Assembly (NCBI GenBank): GCA_025808875.1
Contig: CP075528.1
Coordinates: 1,982,473 to 2,046,472 of the forward strand
Origin: Enhydrobacter sp.
GTDB lineage: Bacteria > Pseudomonadota > Alphaproteobacteria > Reyranellales > Reyranellaceae
DNA: 64,000 nt
Direction: 5' to 3'
Shown here: piece after piece, positions 8,324 to 21,152 of the stretch
Numbering within the stretch: position 1 is the first letter of the stretch
How the letters are laid out: each line of letters opens with the position of its first letter
Notes under the pieces: generated by a model
The model's database searches: none
What the model was told of the DNA's origin: nothing
What the model saw: only the letters and a program-made list of their open reading frames with translations
Made by a program: the position numbers and the translations under genes

Positions 8324-9691
8324 CTACGGCAGCTTGTGCAGATTCACCGTCCAGTTCACCGGGCCGAAGGCGCCGCGCGAGCTGCCGCTGCAGTTGGCGA
8401 TGTCGCCAGCCCCGCGCCGGCAGACGAGTTGGTCGGCATACCAGCGCGAGCCGTCGTTGCAGGTAGTGTCCGAATCGCGCAACCGCAGCACGTCGCCCTC
8501 GAAACGCGCCTGCGCCCGCGTGCGGCAGGCGGTGCGGCCGCGCCGCCATTCGAGCTGGCCCTGGCCGTTGGCGTCGAAGCAGTAGGACGACACGCCGGGC
8601 TGCGCTTGCGCAAGTTCGTGGCGGAACGGATCGGTGCGCCAGCAGCCCTGCAGGAAGGAGTAGTCGTTGGTCGGCGAGGAGGGCAGGCGCAGACGATCGT
8701 CGCCGGGCTGCGTCTGGCGCTGGGGCGGTGGTGCCGATTGTGGCGCCGGCCGGGGTTCGGGTCTCGCTTCGGGCCTGGGCGGCGGTGGCGGAGGCGGGGC
8801 GACCGCGACCTGGGGCGGCTTCGCTTCCTCGGCGGGCTTGCAGGCGGCGACCTTCTTCGCGAGGTCGCCCTCCGCTTTCCGGAGTTCGAGGTTCAGCGCC
8901 GCGTGCTGCGCCTGGGCGTCGGCGAGCGCCGTCTTCAGCACGGGCAGGGGATCGGCAGGCGGCGGCGGTGCGTCGGCTGCGGCCGCTTCGTGCATCGACA
9001 GCGTGAGCCCCGGTGGACCGGGCAACAGGTCACGCAACTGCCAGGCCGCGGCCAGTACCAGCAGCACCAGCGGCACGCCCGCCAGGAACGTGCGCCCGAG
9101 CGGTGCGCCCGCGGCGGCGCGCGGCGGCGCGGGCGGGCGCGGCGGGGCGATCGCGACCGGCGCCTGCAGCACGGGGCGGCGCGCCGACGCGGTGGAGGGA
9201 GGCGGGGGCGATGCGATGTGCGGTCGCCGCGGCTGCAGGCCGGGCACGGCCTGTCTGTCGTAACCCCAGGCGATGACGACGGGCCGGTCGCCGACCACGA
9301 AGACCAACGCCTCGTCGGCCAGCCGCCCGGCGAGCACGAGCGAGCGGCCGACCGCGCCCGTGTCCTCGCCGCCGGCGTCGGCCGACAGGCTCTCGCCCAG
9401 TCGGCGGATGTCGGCGAGGCCGAGCTCGACGCGCAACAGCAGCGCGGCGCGGCGGGCCGGCTCGATCTCGGCCAGCGGCCGGACGTCGCCGCTCCAGTCG
9501 GCGAACCATTCGACCGACCGGCCGTCGGCGCGCAGATGCGGTGTCGCGAGAAGATCGGCGGTCGCATCGCCCAGCCGCCGCCGCACCACGCGGCGCAGTT
9601 GTTCCGCCGAATCGTGCAGGGGCGCGCCGCGCGGCCCCGCCGGCCGCCCGCCGGATCCCGTCACGGCTATCAGCGTCGCTATGCCGGTCAT
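8324..9691 (-). CDS. Membrane-anchored protein with proline-rich linker, unknown function
   Basis: The 455-residue protein has four visible parts: an N-terminal domain (about 1-160) rich in R and L that may be cytoplasmic; one hydrophobic helix near residue 215 (GVPLVLLVLAAAWQL); a coiled, charged stretch followed by a Pro/Arg-rich linker (about 300-345); and a cysteine-containing C-terminal domain of about 110 residues starting YSFLQGCWRTDPF and ending NWTVNLHKLP. The last part has six or more cysteines, suggesting disulfides outside the cytoplasm. I do not recognise the family. The gap to the acyl-CoA ligase upstream is 72 bp on the same strand. Confidence 0.65.
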   Translation of the reverse strand: MTGIATLIAVTGSGGRPAGPRGAPLHDSAEQLRRVVRRRLGDATADLLATPHLRADGRSVEWFADWSGDVRPLAEIEPARRAALLLRVELGLADIRRLGESLSADAGGEDTGAVGRSLVLAGRLADEALVFVVGDRPVVIAWGYDRQAVPGLQPRRPHIASPPPPSTASARRPVLQAPVAIAPPRPPAPPRAAAGAPLGRTFLAGVPLVLLVLAAAWQLRDLLPGPPGLTLSMHEAAAADAPPPPADPLPVLKTALADAQAQHAALNLELRKAEGDLAKKVAACKPAEEAKPPQVAVAPPPPPPPRPEARPEPRPAPQSAPPPQRQTQPGDDRLRLPSSPTNDYSFLQGCWRTDPFRHELAQAQPGVSSYCFDANGQGQLEWRRGRTACRTRAQARFEGDVLRLRDSDTTCNDGSRWYADQLVCRRGAGDIANCSGSSRGAFGPVNWTVNLHKLP

Positions 9692-9763
9692 CGCGGCGAC
9701 ATTAGACGGCCGACTGTGGCAACACTTTGCCTCCCCTGCGTCGCGCGCGAGGAGAGCCCGCCG

Positions 9764-11599
<1,836 letters not shown>

Positions 11600-11770
11600 C
11601 CCTGTTCACTCCCGCTTCGGGTGCCGCTCTCTTATCAGACTGCCGTGTGAGATGCGCGCGTCAAGCATGGCTCGCCGCGAGCCATCGCCGCTGCGCATGG
11701 CAAAGCGCCTGCGGAAACCGCGCAAACTGCGGAAATCGTACAAAAAGTCCCGATGCGGGACCAAACCGTC

Positions 11771-11797
11771 ATGCCAAAAATGCCAAAAATGCCAAAA
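11771..11797. repeat. Three tandem 9-nt units ATGCCAAAA
   Basis: ATGCCAAAA occurs three times head to tail at 11771, 11780 and 11789. It is AT-rich in otherwise GC-rich surroundings, lies between divergent genes and is not inside a supported coding frame. Confidence 0.85.
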
Positions 11798-11871
11798 TTC
11801 GGTCCGGCGGTTCTCAACACAGAGCTGTCGCAGTTCGTCATCCGGGCAGGCTATCATGGGTTGCCGCCGAT

Positions 11872-11888
11872 GTACATTGAAAATGTAC
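11872..11888. promoter_or_regulatory. 17-bp palindrome, candidate operator for hutHU
   Basis: GTACATT and AATGTAC form a perfect 7-bp inverted repeat around GAA, about 100 bp before the hutH start. Histidine-utilisation operons are often controlled by HutC, a GntR-type repressor that binds short palindromes. The assignment to HutC is inference; no hutC gene is in the window. Confidence 0.45.
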
Positions 11889-11988
11889 GGGCGACTGTTC
11901 GCCGGGAGCCCCGGGCGCCCCGTTGCCCTGGAGTCTCGTCGGTCGGCTCACGGTCGCCCCCGCAGAGAAGCCCGGCTACCATCCATCC

Positions 11989-13541
11989 ATGACCCCGATC
12001 CGTCTCGTGCCGGGAGAGGTGCCGCTGGCGGCGTGGCGCGACATCTACCGCGGCGCGGCGGTGGCACTGGACCCGGCGAGCCATGCTGCGGTCGACGCGG
12101 CGGCAGCGGCGGTCTCGGCCATCGTCGCGAAAGGCGAGCCGGTCTACGGCATCAACACCGGCTTCGGGAAGCTGGCCAGCGTACGCATCGGGCCGGCCGA
12201 CCTCGAGCGGCTGCAGCGCAACATCGTGCTGTCGCATGCGGCCGGCGTCGGCTCGCCGATGCCCGAACCGGTGGCGCGCCTCATGATGGCGTTGAAGCTC
12301 GCCAGCCTCGCGCAGGGCGCGTCGGGCGTGCGTCGTGAAACCGTGCATCTGCTCGAGTTTCTGCTGGCGAAGGGATTGACGCCGCTGGTGCCGTGCCAGG
12401 GCTCGGTCGGCGCCTCCGGCGACCTGGCGCCGCTCGCCCACATGGCGGCGGCGATGATCGGCGTCGGCGACTTCCTGGTCGACGGGACGCGCGTGCCGGC
12501 CGGGCGGGCGCTGGCCGACGCCGGCGTCGCGCCGCTGACCCTCGGCGCCAAGGAGGGGTTGGCGCTGCTCAACGGCACGCAATTCTCGACCGCCTACGCA
12601 CTCGCCGGCCTGTTCGAGGCCGAGCTGCTGTTCGAATCGGCACTGGTCACCGGCGCGCTGTCGACCGATGCCGCGCGCGGCTCCGATGCGCCGTTCGACC
12701 CGCGCATCCATCGCCTGCGTCGGCACCAGGGCCAGATCGATGCCGCCGAGGCGCTGCGCCAGCTCATGGCCGGCTCGTCGATCCGCGCCTCGCACCTGGT
12801 GGGCGACGAGCGCGTGCAGGATCCCTACTGCCTGCGCTGCCAGCCGCAGGTGATGGGCGCGGTGATCGACCTGCTGCGCCAGGCGATGACCACGCTCGGC
12901 AACGAGGCCAACGGCGTCACCGACAATCCGCTGATCTTCGCCGACGGGCTCTCCAGTGGGGGCGAGGCGCTGTCGGGCGGCAACTTCCACGGCGAGCCGG
13001 TGGCCTTCGCCGCCGACATGATCGCCATCGCGGTGTGCGAGATCGGCTCGCTGGCCGAGCGCCGCATCGCCATGCTGATCGATCCGACGCTGTCGGGACT
13101 GCCGGCCTTCCTGACGCCGCGGCCGGGGCTCAACTCCGGATTCATGGTGCCGCAGGTGACGGCGGCGGCGCTGGTGTCGGAGAACAAGCAGCGTGCCTAT
13201 CCGGCCAGCGTCGATTCCATCCCGACCTCGGCCAACCAGGAGGACCACGTGTCGATGGCGGCGCACGGCGCGCGCCGCCTGCTCGACATGGTCGACAATG
13301 CCTTCGGCGTGCTCGCCATCGAACTGCTGGCGGCGGCGCAGGGCTGCGATTTCCTCGCGCCCCTGCGTTCGAGTGGGCCGCTGGAGGCGGTGCGCGCTCT
13401 CGTTCGCGCCCATGTGCCGCATCTCGAGGACGACCGCCATTTCCATCCCGACATCGAGCAGGCGAGGCGGCTGATCGCGAGCGGCGCGGTGATCGACGCC
13501 GCCGGGCGCGGCCTGCTGCCCACGTTGCAAAGGAGCTCGCC

Positions 13542-13545
<4 letters not shown>
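11989..13545 (+). CDS. hutH: Histidine ammonia-lyase
   Basis: The 518-residue enzyme deaminates L-histidine to trans-urocanate, the first step of histidine catabolism. The MIO cofactor triad Ala-Ser-Gly is at residues 142-144 in [14 protein letters not shown], the position expected for HutH. Other family motifs are [10 protein letters not shown] near residue 53, GNFHGEP and [20 protein letters not shown] 11989 gives the normal length; upstream in-frame codons run into the palindrome region. The stop overlaps the hutU ATG (ATGA), showing tight coupling. Confidence 0.97.
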
Positions 13546-15218
<1,673 letters not shown>

Positions 15219-15220
15219 CG

Positions 15221-15598
15221 TCACCCAGGTAGAGGCGAGAGGGTGAGCTCTCCCGCTTCGGTGACTTCGAGGACATGATTGACGATCACGTCCGAAGGCT
15301 GCCCCAACGACTCGAGATGCGAGATGGCGTCCATCAGCAGCCGAAGCGACAAGTCGCGTGCCACGCTGGGGAGCACGATCAGGCCGGGGTGCAGTTCCTC
15401 TCGCCCTATCAGCTTGCGGAAGTCGACCGCGTTCTCGGTGACGATCACACGATCCGCGGCAAGGCATCGCGCCAGGACGGCGTGGTCAGGTTCGCCGAGA
15501 CGGCCAATGTCACGCGGATGGACCGCATCATGGTCGCCGGTAGCGTTGAGATGATGCGCGAGTTGCGGCGACAGGCATTCGTCGATGAAGAACCTCAA
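15221..15598 (-). CDS. DUF5615 PIN-like toxin of a toxin-antitoxin pair
   Basis: The 125-residue protein starts RFFIDECLSPQLAHHL and continues with the VIVTENAVDFRKL motif, both typical of DUF5615 PIN-like proteins. Relatives act as putative VapC-like ribonuclease toxins with acidic active-site residues, here D6/E7 and the later D of DF. Its ATG overlaps the stop of the upstream DUF433 gene by 4 nt, the usual order antitoxin then toxin. The stop is 2 nt from that of hutU, convergent. Confidence 0.85.
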   Translation of the reverse strand: MRFFIDECLSPQLAHHLNATGDHDAVHPRDIGRLGEPDHAVLARCLAADRVIVTENAVDFRKLIGREELHPGLIVLPSVARDLSLRLLMDAISHLESLGQPSDVIVNHVLEVTEAGELTLSPLPG

Positions 15599-16179
15599 GC
15601 GACCCTTGCCCAGGGACGCCCGCCTGGTCTGCCGAGGAGGGGATGCGTGCGGGCATAGAGCGCAGCCGTCTCCACTGCCTCGCGCGTGAGGTGCGGGTTG
15701 TCCTCCAGGATGTCGCCAACAGAGTCGCCGCCATCGAGCCGTCCGAGCACCGAATAGACCGTTATCCGTGTGCCGCGCAGAACCGGGGTTCCACCCATGA
15801 TGTCGGGATCGACCTCGATATGTTGCTCGCGCGCCCGGCTGTAGCGGGCGGCGCGCTCGGCAAGGTCGCGGCCGACAAGGGTTGGCACATCGATTGTCAC
15901 TGCCGACGCGATCTTCAGGGGCGTGGCCGTCATGCGGGCGACCGGGCGCTTGCCGAGCGCATTGGCGAGGTCGCGCTTGGCCGACAGGGAGAGGGTCACC
16001 GGGAGGCGGGCGATGATCGCGGCATACGGCACGGCATGAAGCGGAAGCAGCCGTCGCCGGCTCGGCATGCCACGGCGGCGGATGCCCGCCAGCACTTTCT
16101 CCTCGATCGCCTTGTCGACCGCACGAACGGGGACATCAGCCAACTCGGCCACCTCGCGTGCAGAGAATTCATGGGGCAT
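15595..16179 (-). CDS. DUF433 antitoxin with N-terminal HTH-like domain
   Basis: The 194-residue protein has an N-terminal segment EFSAREVAELADVPVRAVDKAI that looks like a MerR-type helix-turn-helix, a middle region with RDLANALGKRP, and a C-terminal DUF433 domain (about 120-185) with the signature GGTPVLRGTRITVYSVLGRL. DUF433 proteins are the partners of DUF5615 toxins and normally repress their own promoter. A strong AGGGAG site lies 7 nt before ATG 16179 and is part of an inverted repeat, see 16188-16201. Confidence 0.85.
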   Translation of the reverse strand: MPHEFSAREVAELADVPVRAVDKAIEEKVLAGIRRRGMPSRRRLLPLHAVPYAAIIARLPVTLSLSAKRDLANALGKRPVARMTATPLKIASAVTIDVPTLVGRDLAERAARYSRAREQHIEVDPDIMGGTPVLRGTRITVYSVLGRLDGGDSVGDILEDNPHLTREAVETAALYARTHPLLGRPGGRPWARVA

Positions 16180-16187
16180 ATAATTAC

Positions 16188-16201
16188 TCCCTAATAAGGG
16201 A
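16188..16201 (-). promoter_or_regulatory. Inverted repeat over the antitoxin ribosome site
   Basis: TCCCT-AATA-AGGGA forms a 5-bp inverted repeat 8-22 nt before the antitoxin start, and on the coding strand its near arm contains the AGGGAG ribosome site. AT-rich TATATATTC just upstream could supply the -10 region. It is a plausible autoregulatory operator or RNA hairpin for the toxin-antitoxin operon. Confidence 0.5.
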
Positions 16202-16224
16202 ATATATATTCTGATCGTCGCGAT

Positions 16225-17559
16225 TCAAGGGCCCCGTTCGACCGCAGCCTGCCGCAGGTGATCGCGTTGCGTGGTGCCGGTGTAGGCCTTGCGGAAGCGG
16301 CCGCGTCGCTGCAGCTCGGGCACGACCAGGTCGACGAACTCCTCGATCGCACCCGGCGAGTGGATCGGCGACAGCATGAAGCCGTCGCCGCCGACGGCGT
16401 CGAAATAGGCCTCGAGCTGGTCGGCGACGTCGGCCGGGGTGCCGACCATCTGCGGCAGGCCGACGCTCTGGCCGTGGTTGCGGGCGACCTGCTCCAGGGT
16501 CAGCAGCTCGCCCGTCATGCTGCGGTAGCGCGTCTGCATGCGCTGCAGCTTGGGCTCGGTGCGATGCGCCATGACGGTGTCGAGCGGCAGGGTCGAGAGA
16601 TCGAAATCGAGATGGCCCGACAGGATGGCGAGGCCGCCCTCCAGCGGCACCAGCGCATTGTGCTCGGCCTGCCGGTCCTCGGCCTCGGCGCGCGAGCGGC
16701 CGAGGATCGGCTGCACGCCGAACAGGAAGACGCATTCCTCGGGCCGGCGGCCGGCCTCGACCGCGCCCTGCTTGATGTCGTCGTAGAGCGCCTTGGCACC
16801 GGCGAGATTGGGCTGGATGGCGAACACCGCGTCGGCATGGCGCGCGGCGAAGTCGCGGCCCTTGCCCGAGGTGCCGGCCTGCAGGATGGCCGGACCGTCC
16901 TGCGGCGAGCGCACGACATTGAGCGGGCCGCGCGACTTGAAGTAGCGCCCGACGTGATCGATGCGATGGACCTTGGCGGGGTCGGCGAAGAGGCCGGCCG
17001 CGCGGTCCATCACGACGGCGTCCTTGTCCCAGCTCGACCACAGCTTGCGGCAGACCTCGACGAACTCGTGCGCGCGGTCGTAGCGCTCGTCGGTCGGCTT
17101 CATCTCCTCGCCGTAGTTGGCCGACTGGTTGTGGTTGAGCGTGGTCACCACGTTCCATGCCGCCCGCCCGCGCGTCAGATGGTCGAGCGTCGCCCACAGC
17201 CGCGCGGCATGGAACGGGTGCTGGTGGCTCACCGAGTAGGTGGCGCCGAGTCCGATGCGCGTGGTGGCCGCGGCCATGAACGAGAGCAGGGGGATCGGAT
17301 CGTGCTCGGGCGCCTGCGTGGCGTTGCGGATCGCCGGCGCCAGCGAGCCGGTGTAGGTGTCGGAGATGTAGTTGAGGTCGGCGAAGAACACCATGTCGAA
17401 CAGGCCACGTTCGCAGACCTGCGCGATGTGCTGGTAGAGCTCCGGCCTGGTCCAGTCGTAGCCCGCCGCCGCCGTGCGCGGATGTCGCCACATCGCCAGG
17501 CTGTGGTAGGTCGGGCTGTGGCACAGGAACTGCGCCAGGTGCATCATCGGCTTCGGCAC
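16225..17559 (-). CDS. NtaA/SnaA/DszA-type FMN-dependent monooxygenase
   Basis: The 444-residue protein is a luciferase-like flavin monooxygenase of the nitrilotriacetate monooxygenase group, which uses FMNH2 from a separate reductase. Family motifs are FDMVFFADLNYI, the GLGATYSVSHQHPFHAAR segment, GRAAWNVVTTLN and ILQAGTSGKGRDFAARHADAVF. The start at 17559 matches family length. It stands alone on the minus strand, divergent from prpE by 74 bp. No flavin reductase partner is adjacent and the substrate is unknown. Confidence 0.9.
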   Translation of the reverse strand: MPKPMMHLAQFLCHSPTYHSLAMWRHPRTAAAGYDWTRPELYQHIAQVCERGLFDMVFFADLNYISDTYTGSLAPAIRNATQAPEHDPIPLLSFMAAATTRIGLGATYSVSHQHPFHAARLWATLDHLTRGRAAWNVVTTLNHNQSANYGEEMKPTDERYDRAHEFVEVCRKLWSSWDKDAVVMDRAAGLFADPAKVHRIDHVGRYFKSRGPLNVVRSPQDGPAILQAGTSGKGRDFAARHADAVFAIQPNLAGAKALYDDIKQGAVEAGRRPEECVFLFGVQPILGRSRAEAEDRQAEHNALVPLEGGLAILSGHLDFDLSTLPLDTVMAHRTEPKLQRMQTRYRSMTGELLTLEQVARNHGQSVGLPQMVGTPADVADQLEAYFDAVGGDGFMLSPIHSPGAIEEFVDLVVPELQRRGRFRKAYTGTTQRDHLRQAAVERGP

Positions 17560-17633
17560 CGCAAACCTCCCATGTTGCGACCGTACGGGGGCGAGGCTAA
17601 GCCTGCTGTCCGGAAAGGGAAGGGAACGTTGTC

Positions 17634-19547
17634 ATGGCGGTTGGTGACATCTATCGCGCGCTGCACGCCCGTTCGCTGAGCGATCCCGAGGGGTTCTGGG
17701 CCGAGCAGGCCGGCGCGATCGACTGGACGAAGCGCTGGGACAAGGTGCTCGACGGCTCCAGGGCACCGTTCTACCGCTGGTTCGCCGGGGGCGAGCTCAA
17801 CGCCTGCCACAACGCGCTCGACCGCCATGTGAACGGAGGGCGCGCCGACCAGGCGGCGCTGATCTACGATTCGCCCGTCACCGATTCGAAGAAGAGCTTC
17901 ACCTATCGCGAGCTGCGCGACCGGGTGGCCAGGCTCGCCGGCGCCATCGCCGCCGCGGGCGTCGGCAAGGGCGACAGGGTCATCGTCTACATGCCGATGA
18001 TCCCCGAGGCGGTGATGGCGATGCTGGCCTGCGCGCGCCTGGGCGCCGTCCACTCCGTGGTGTTCGGCGGTTTCGCCGCCAACGAGCTCGCCACCCGCAT
18101 CGACGACTGTTCGCCGAAGCTGGTGCTGACCGCCTCGTGCGGCATCGAGCCCGGCCGCATCGTGCCCTACAAGCCGCTGCTCGATCAGGCGATCGCGCTG
18201 GCGACCCACAAGATCGCGCGCTGCATCGTCTTCCAGCGGCCGCAGGCGCCGGCGACGATGGTGGCCGGCCGCGACCTCGACTGGAACGAGGCCGTCGCCG
18301 CCGCCAAGCCGCACGACTGCGTGCCGGTAAAGGCGACCGATCCGCTCTACATCCTCTACACCTCGGGCACGACCGGCCAGCCCAAGGGCGTGGTGCGCGA
18401 CACCGGCGGCTACTGCGTGGCGCTGCACTGGAGCATGAAGAACCTCTACGGCGTCGAGCCGGGCGAGGTCTGGTGGTGCGCGTCGGACGTGGGCTGGGTG
18501 GTCGGCCACAGCTACATCGTCTACGGCCCGCTGATCTACGGCGCCACGTCGGTGCTCTACGAGGGCAAGCCGGTCGGCACGCCCGACGCCGGCGCCTTCT
18601 GGCGCGTGATCTCCGAGCACGGGGCGGTGGCGCTGTTCACCGCGCCGACGGCGTTCCGCGCCATCAAGAAGGAGGATCCCGAGGGCAGGCTGCTCGCGCA
18701 GTACGACCTCGCGAGGTTCCGCACGCTGTTCCTGGCCGGCGAACGGGGCGATCCGCCGACCATCCAGTGGGCGCAGAAGCTGCTCGGCGTGCCGATCGTC
18801 GATCACTGGTGGCAGACCGAAACCGGCTGGGCGATCTGCGGCAACTTCGTCGGGCTCGAGCCGATGCCGATCAAGCCGGGCTCCTGCTCGGTGCCGGCGC
18901 CGGGCTGGCGACTCGAGATCCTCGACGAGAGCGGCCGGAAGATCGATGCGCCCGGCACGGTCGGCGCCATCGCCGCCAGGCTGCCGATGCCGCCCGGCAC
19001 GTTCCCGACCTTGTGGAACGCCGACGAGCGCTTCCGCAAGGCCTATCTCGACGACTATCCCGGCTACTACAAGACGGGCGACGCGGGCTTCATCGACGGC
19101 GACGGCTACGTCTCGGTGATGACGCGCGTCGACGACGTCATCAACGTGGCGGGCCATCGCCTCTCGACCGGCCAGATCGAGGAGGTGTTGGCGGGCCACG
19201 ACGCCGTCGCCGAATGCGCCTGCGTCGGCGTCGCCGACGAGCTCAAGGGCCAGGTGCCGCTCGGCTTCCTCGTGCTCAAGGCCGGCGTCGATCGGCCGGG
19301 TGACGACATCGTGCGCGAGGTCGTGCAGATGGTGCGCGACCGCATCGGGCCCGTCGCCTTCTTCAAGCAGGCGCTGATCGTGCCGCGCCTGCCCAAGACG
19401 CGCTCCGGCAAGATCCTGCGCGGCACCATGCAGAAGATCGCCGACGGCCGGCCCTGGACCATGCCGGCCACCATCGACGACCCGGCCGCCCTCGACGAGA
19501 TCAAGGGCGGGCTGAAGACGGCGGGGTTTGCCAACTTGTCATCCTGA
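17634..19547 (+). CDS. prpE: Propionyl-CoA synthetase-like acyl-CoA synthetase
   Basis: The 637-residue ANL enzyme resembles PrpE and acetyl-CoA synthetase, activating propionate or another short acid with ATP and CoA. Motifs: the ACAS N-terminal region, YTSGTTGQPKGVVRDTGGY, WWCASDVGWVVGHSY, DHWWQTETGW and the lysine motif PKTRSGKILRGTM at the C-terminus. Length and motif order fit PrpE better than the 650-residue Acs. Its stop codon lies within the extragenic palindrome at 19537-19623, so the last codons may have been changed by that repeat. Confidence 0.88.
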   Translation: MAVGDIYRALHARSLSDPEGFWAEQAGAIDWTKRWDKVLDGSRAPFYRWFAGGELNACHNALDRHVNGGRADQAALIYDSPVTDSKKSFTYRELRDRVARLAGAIAAAGVGKGDRVIVYMPMIPEAVMAMLACARLGAVHSVVFGGFAANELATRIDDCSPKLVLTASCGIEPGRIVPYKPLLDQAIALATHKIARCIVFQRPQAPATMVAGRDLDWNEAVAAAKPHDCVPVKATDPLYILYTSGTTGQPKGVVRDTGGYCVALHWSMKNLYGVEPGEVWWCASDVGWVVGHSYIVYGPLIYGATSVLYEGKPVGTPDAGAFWRVISEHGAVALFTAPTAFRAIKKEDPEGRLLAQYDLARFRTLFLAGERGDPPTIQWAQKLLGVPIVDHWWQTETGWAICGNFVGLEPMPIKPGSCSVPAPGWRLEILDESGRKIDAPGTVGAIAARLPMPPGTFPTLWNADERFRKAYLDDYPGYYKTGDAGFIDGDGYVSVMTRVDDVINVAGHRLSTGQIEEVLAGHDAVAECACVGVADELKGQVPLGFLVLKAGVDRPGDDIVREVVQMVRDRIGPVAFFKQALIVPRLPKTRSGKILRGTMQKIADGRPWTMPATIDDPAALDEIKGGLKTAGFANLSS

Positions 19548-19623
19548 GCGCAGCGAAGGATCTAACGTCCGCTGCACCGAGTCTGGTCGTCCCGCGAGGT
19601 CCTTCGCTTCGCTTAGGACGACA
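19537..19623. repeat. Paired extragenic palindrome (TGTCATCCTGAGCG type)
   Basis: Left arm 19537-19563 (TGTCATCCTGAGCGCAGCGAA and on) and right arm 19597-19623 are imperfect inverted copies. This motif family is common between genes in alphaproteobacterial genomes. It supplies the prpE stop codon and ends just before the ribosome site of the next gene. A related element is at 59218-59285. Confidence 0.8.
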
Positions 19624-19637
19624 TGAATGGAGGAAAT

Positions 19638-21152
19638 ATGACTCTCGACATCAACCGCTCCGATCTCGCCGTCGGCGTCGTCGGCACGGGCGCCATGGGG
19701 CGTGGCATCGCGCAGGTGACGGCGCAAGGTGGCATGAAGGCGATCCTGTTCGATGCCGCCGAGGGCGGCGCGGCCAGGGCGAAGACGGCGATCTTCGACA
19801 CGCTGAAGGGGCTGGTCGCCAAGGGCCGCCTCTCCGATGCCGACGTGGCGAAGACCGAGGCCAATCTCGTCGTCGCCGGCGGCATCGGCGATCTCGCGGC
19901 CTGCCATGTCGTGGTCGAGGCGGTGTTCGAGAATCTCGAGGTCAAGCAGAAGCTGTTCGGCGAGCTCGAGGCGGTGGTCTCGCCCGACTGCGTGCTCGCC
20001 TCCAACACCTCGTCGATCCGCATCGCCTCGATCGCCCGTTCGCTGAAGAAGCGCGATCGGGTTTGCGGCATGCACTATTTCAACCCCGTGCCCCTGATGA
20101 AGCTGGTCGAGGTGATCCGCGCCGCCGACACCGCGCAATGGGTGGTCGACGCCATGGTGGCGCTCGGCAAACGCCAGACCCGCGTGCCGGTCGTGGTCGG
20201 CGACACGCCGGGCTTCCTGGTCAATCTCGGCGGCACCGCCATCGGCACCGAGGGCCTGCGCCTCTACCAGGAGGGCCGGGCGAGCCCCTCGCAGATCGAC
20301 GCCGTGATGCGCGACACCTGCGGCTTCCGCATGGGGCCGTTCGAGCTGATGGATCTCACCGGCATCGACGTGAACTTCCCGGCGCGCCGGATCATCTACG
20401 AGGGCTTCTTCCACGACCGGCGCATGACGCCGAGCCCGTATCACGAGAGCCTCTACGCCGCCGGCCGCCTCGGCCGCAAGACCGGCGGCGGCTGGTACGA
20501 CTACGACGCCAGGGGGGGGAAGATCGATCCCGGCGCCGACCATCTGCCGTCGGTCGTGCCGGCGGCTTCGGTGGTGGTGATGGACGCCCACAACGAGAAG
20601 CTGGTCCAGCTCGTCATGCAGGCCGGCGCCAGGGCGCTGGCCGTCGACGACGGCCGCAGCCCGATCCTGGTGGCGCCGGTCGGCAAGGATTGCACGACCA
20701 CGGTCGTGGAGCGCAATCTCGATCCCCGGCGCACCGTGGCGGTCGACCTCACCGGCGACGTCGCCAAACGCCTCACCATCATGACCGCGCCCGGCGCCGA
20801 CGACCTGGTGCGCGACGCCGCCGCCGCCATCCTCGCCCGCACCGGGGCGAAGGTCACCCTGATCAAGGATTCGCCCGGCTTCGTCGCCCAGCGCATGTGC
20901 GCCATGATCGCCAACCTCGGCTGCGAGATGGCGATGATCGGCATCGCCTCTGCCGCCGACGTCGACACCGCCATGACGCTCGGCCTCAACTATCCGCGCG
21001 GGCCGCTGGCGCTCGCCGACTGGCTGGGCGTGCGCAACTGCCACGAGATCCTGCTGCAGCTCCAGGCCATCACCGGCGACGACCGCTACCGGCCGAGCCA
21101 GTGGCTGCGGCGCCGGGCGCTGCTCGGGCTGGCCGCAACGACGGTGGAGTAG
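19638..21152 (+). CDS. 3-hydroxyacyl-CoA dehydrogenase, two C-terminal domains
   Basis: The 504-residue protein has an N-terminal NAD-binding domain (VGVVGTGAMGRGIAQVTA) and two 3HCDH C-terminal domains; VEAVFENLEVKQ, SNTSSI and MHYFNPVPLM are catalytic-region motifs. A second GFVAQRM/MTLGLNYPRGPLAL copy marks the second C-terminal domain. It resembles PaaH/PaaC-type dehydrogenases of beta-oxidation or phenylacetate catabolism. I chose ATG 19638, which has GGAGGA 4-9 nt upstream, over an ATG 15 nt earlier. With prpE upstream it may form a short fatty-acid unit. Confidence 0.92.
   Translation: MTLDINRSDLAVGVVGTGAMGRGIAQVTAQGGMKAILFDAAEGGAARAKTAIFDTLKGLVAKGRLSDADVAKTEANLVVAGGIGDLAACHVVVEAVFENLEVKQKLFGELEAVVSPDCVLASNTSSIRIASIARSLKKRDRVCGMHYFNPVPLMKLVEVIRAADTAQWVVDAMVALGKRQTRVPVVVGDTPGFLVNLGGTAIGTEGLRLYQEGRASPSQIDAVMRDTCGFRMGPFELMDLTGIDVNFPARRIIYEGFFHDRRMTPSPYHESLYAAGRLGRKTGGGWYDYDARGGKIDPGADHLPSVVPAASVVVMDAHNEKLVQLVMQAGARALAVDDGRSPILVAPVGKDCTTTVVERNLDPRRTVAVDLTGDVAKRLTIMTAPGADDLVRDAAAAILARTGAKVTLIKDSPGFVAQRMCAMIANLGCEMAMIGIASAADVDTAMTLGLNYPRGPLALADWLGVRNCHEILLQLQAITGDDRYRPSQWLRRRALLGLAATTVE

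Larger units (their letters stand above)
11600..11988. promoter_or_regulatory. Divergent intergenic region upstream of hutH
   Basis: This 389-bp gap separates the acyl-CoA ligase from hutH and holds no convincing gene. It contains a small hairpin GTCCC-GATGC-GGGAC near 11747-11761, three tandem ATGCCAAAA units (11771-11797) and a 17-bp palindrome (11872-11888). The combination suggests regulatory DNA for one or both divergent genes. Confidence 0.5.

Noticed and set aside
11771..11797. CRISPR-like repeat array
   Set aside because: Units are 9 nt, directly adjacent without spacers, and only three copies.
12393..13541. Upstream extension of the hutU frame to 941 residues
   Set aside because: The extension is a shifted-frame shadow of hutH; the ATG at 13542 has a good ribosome site and family-like start.
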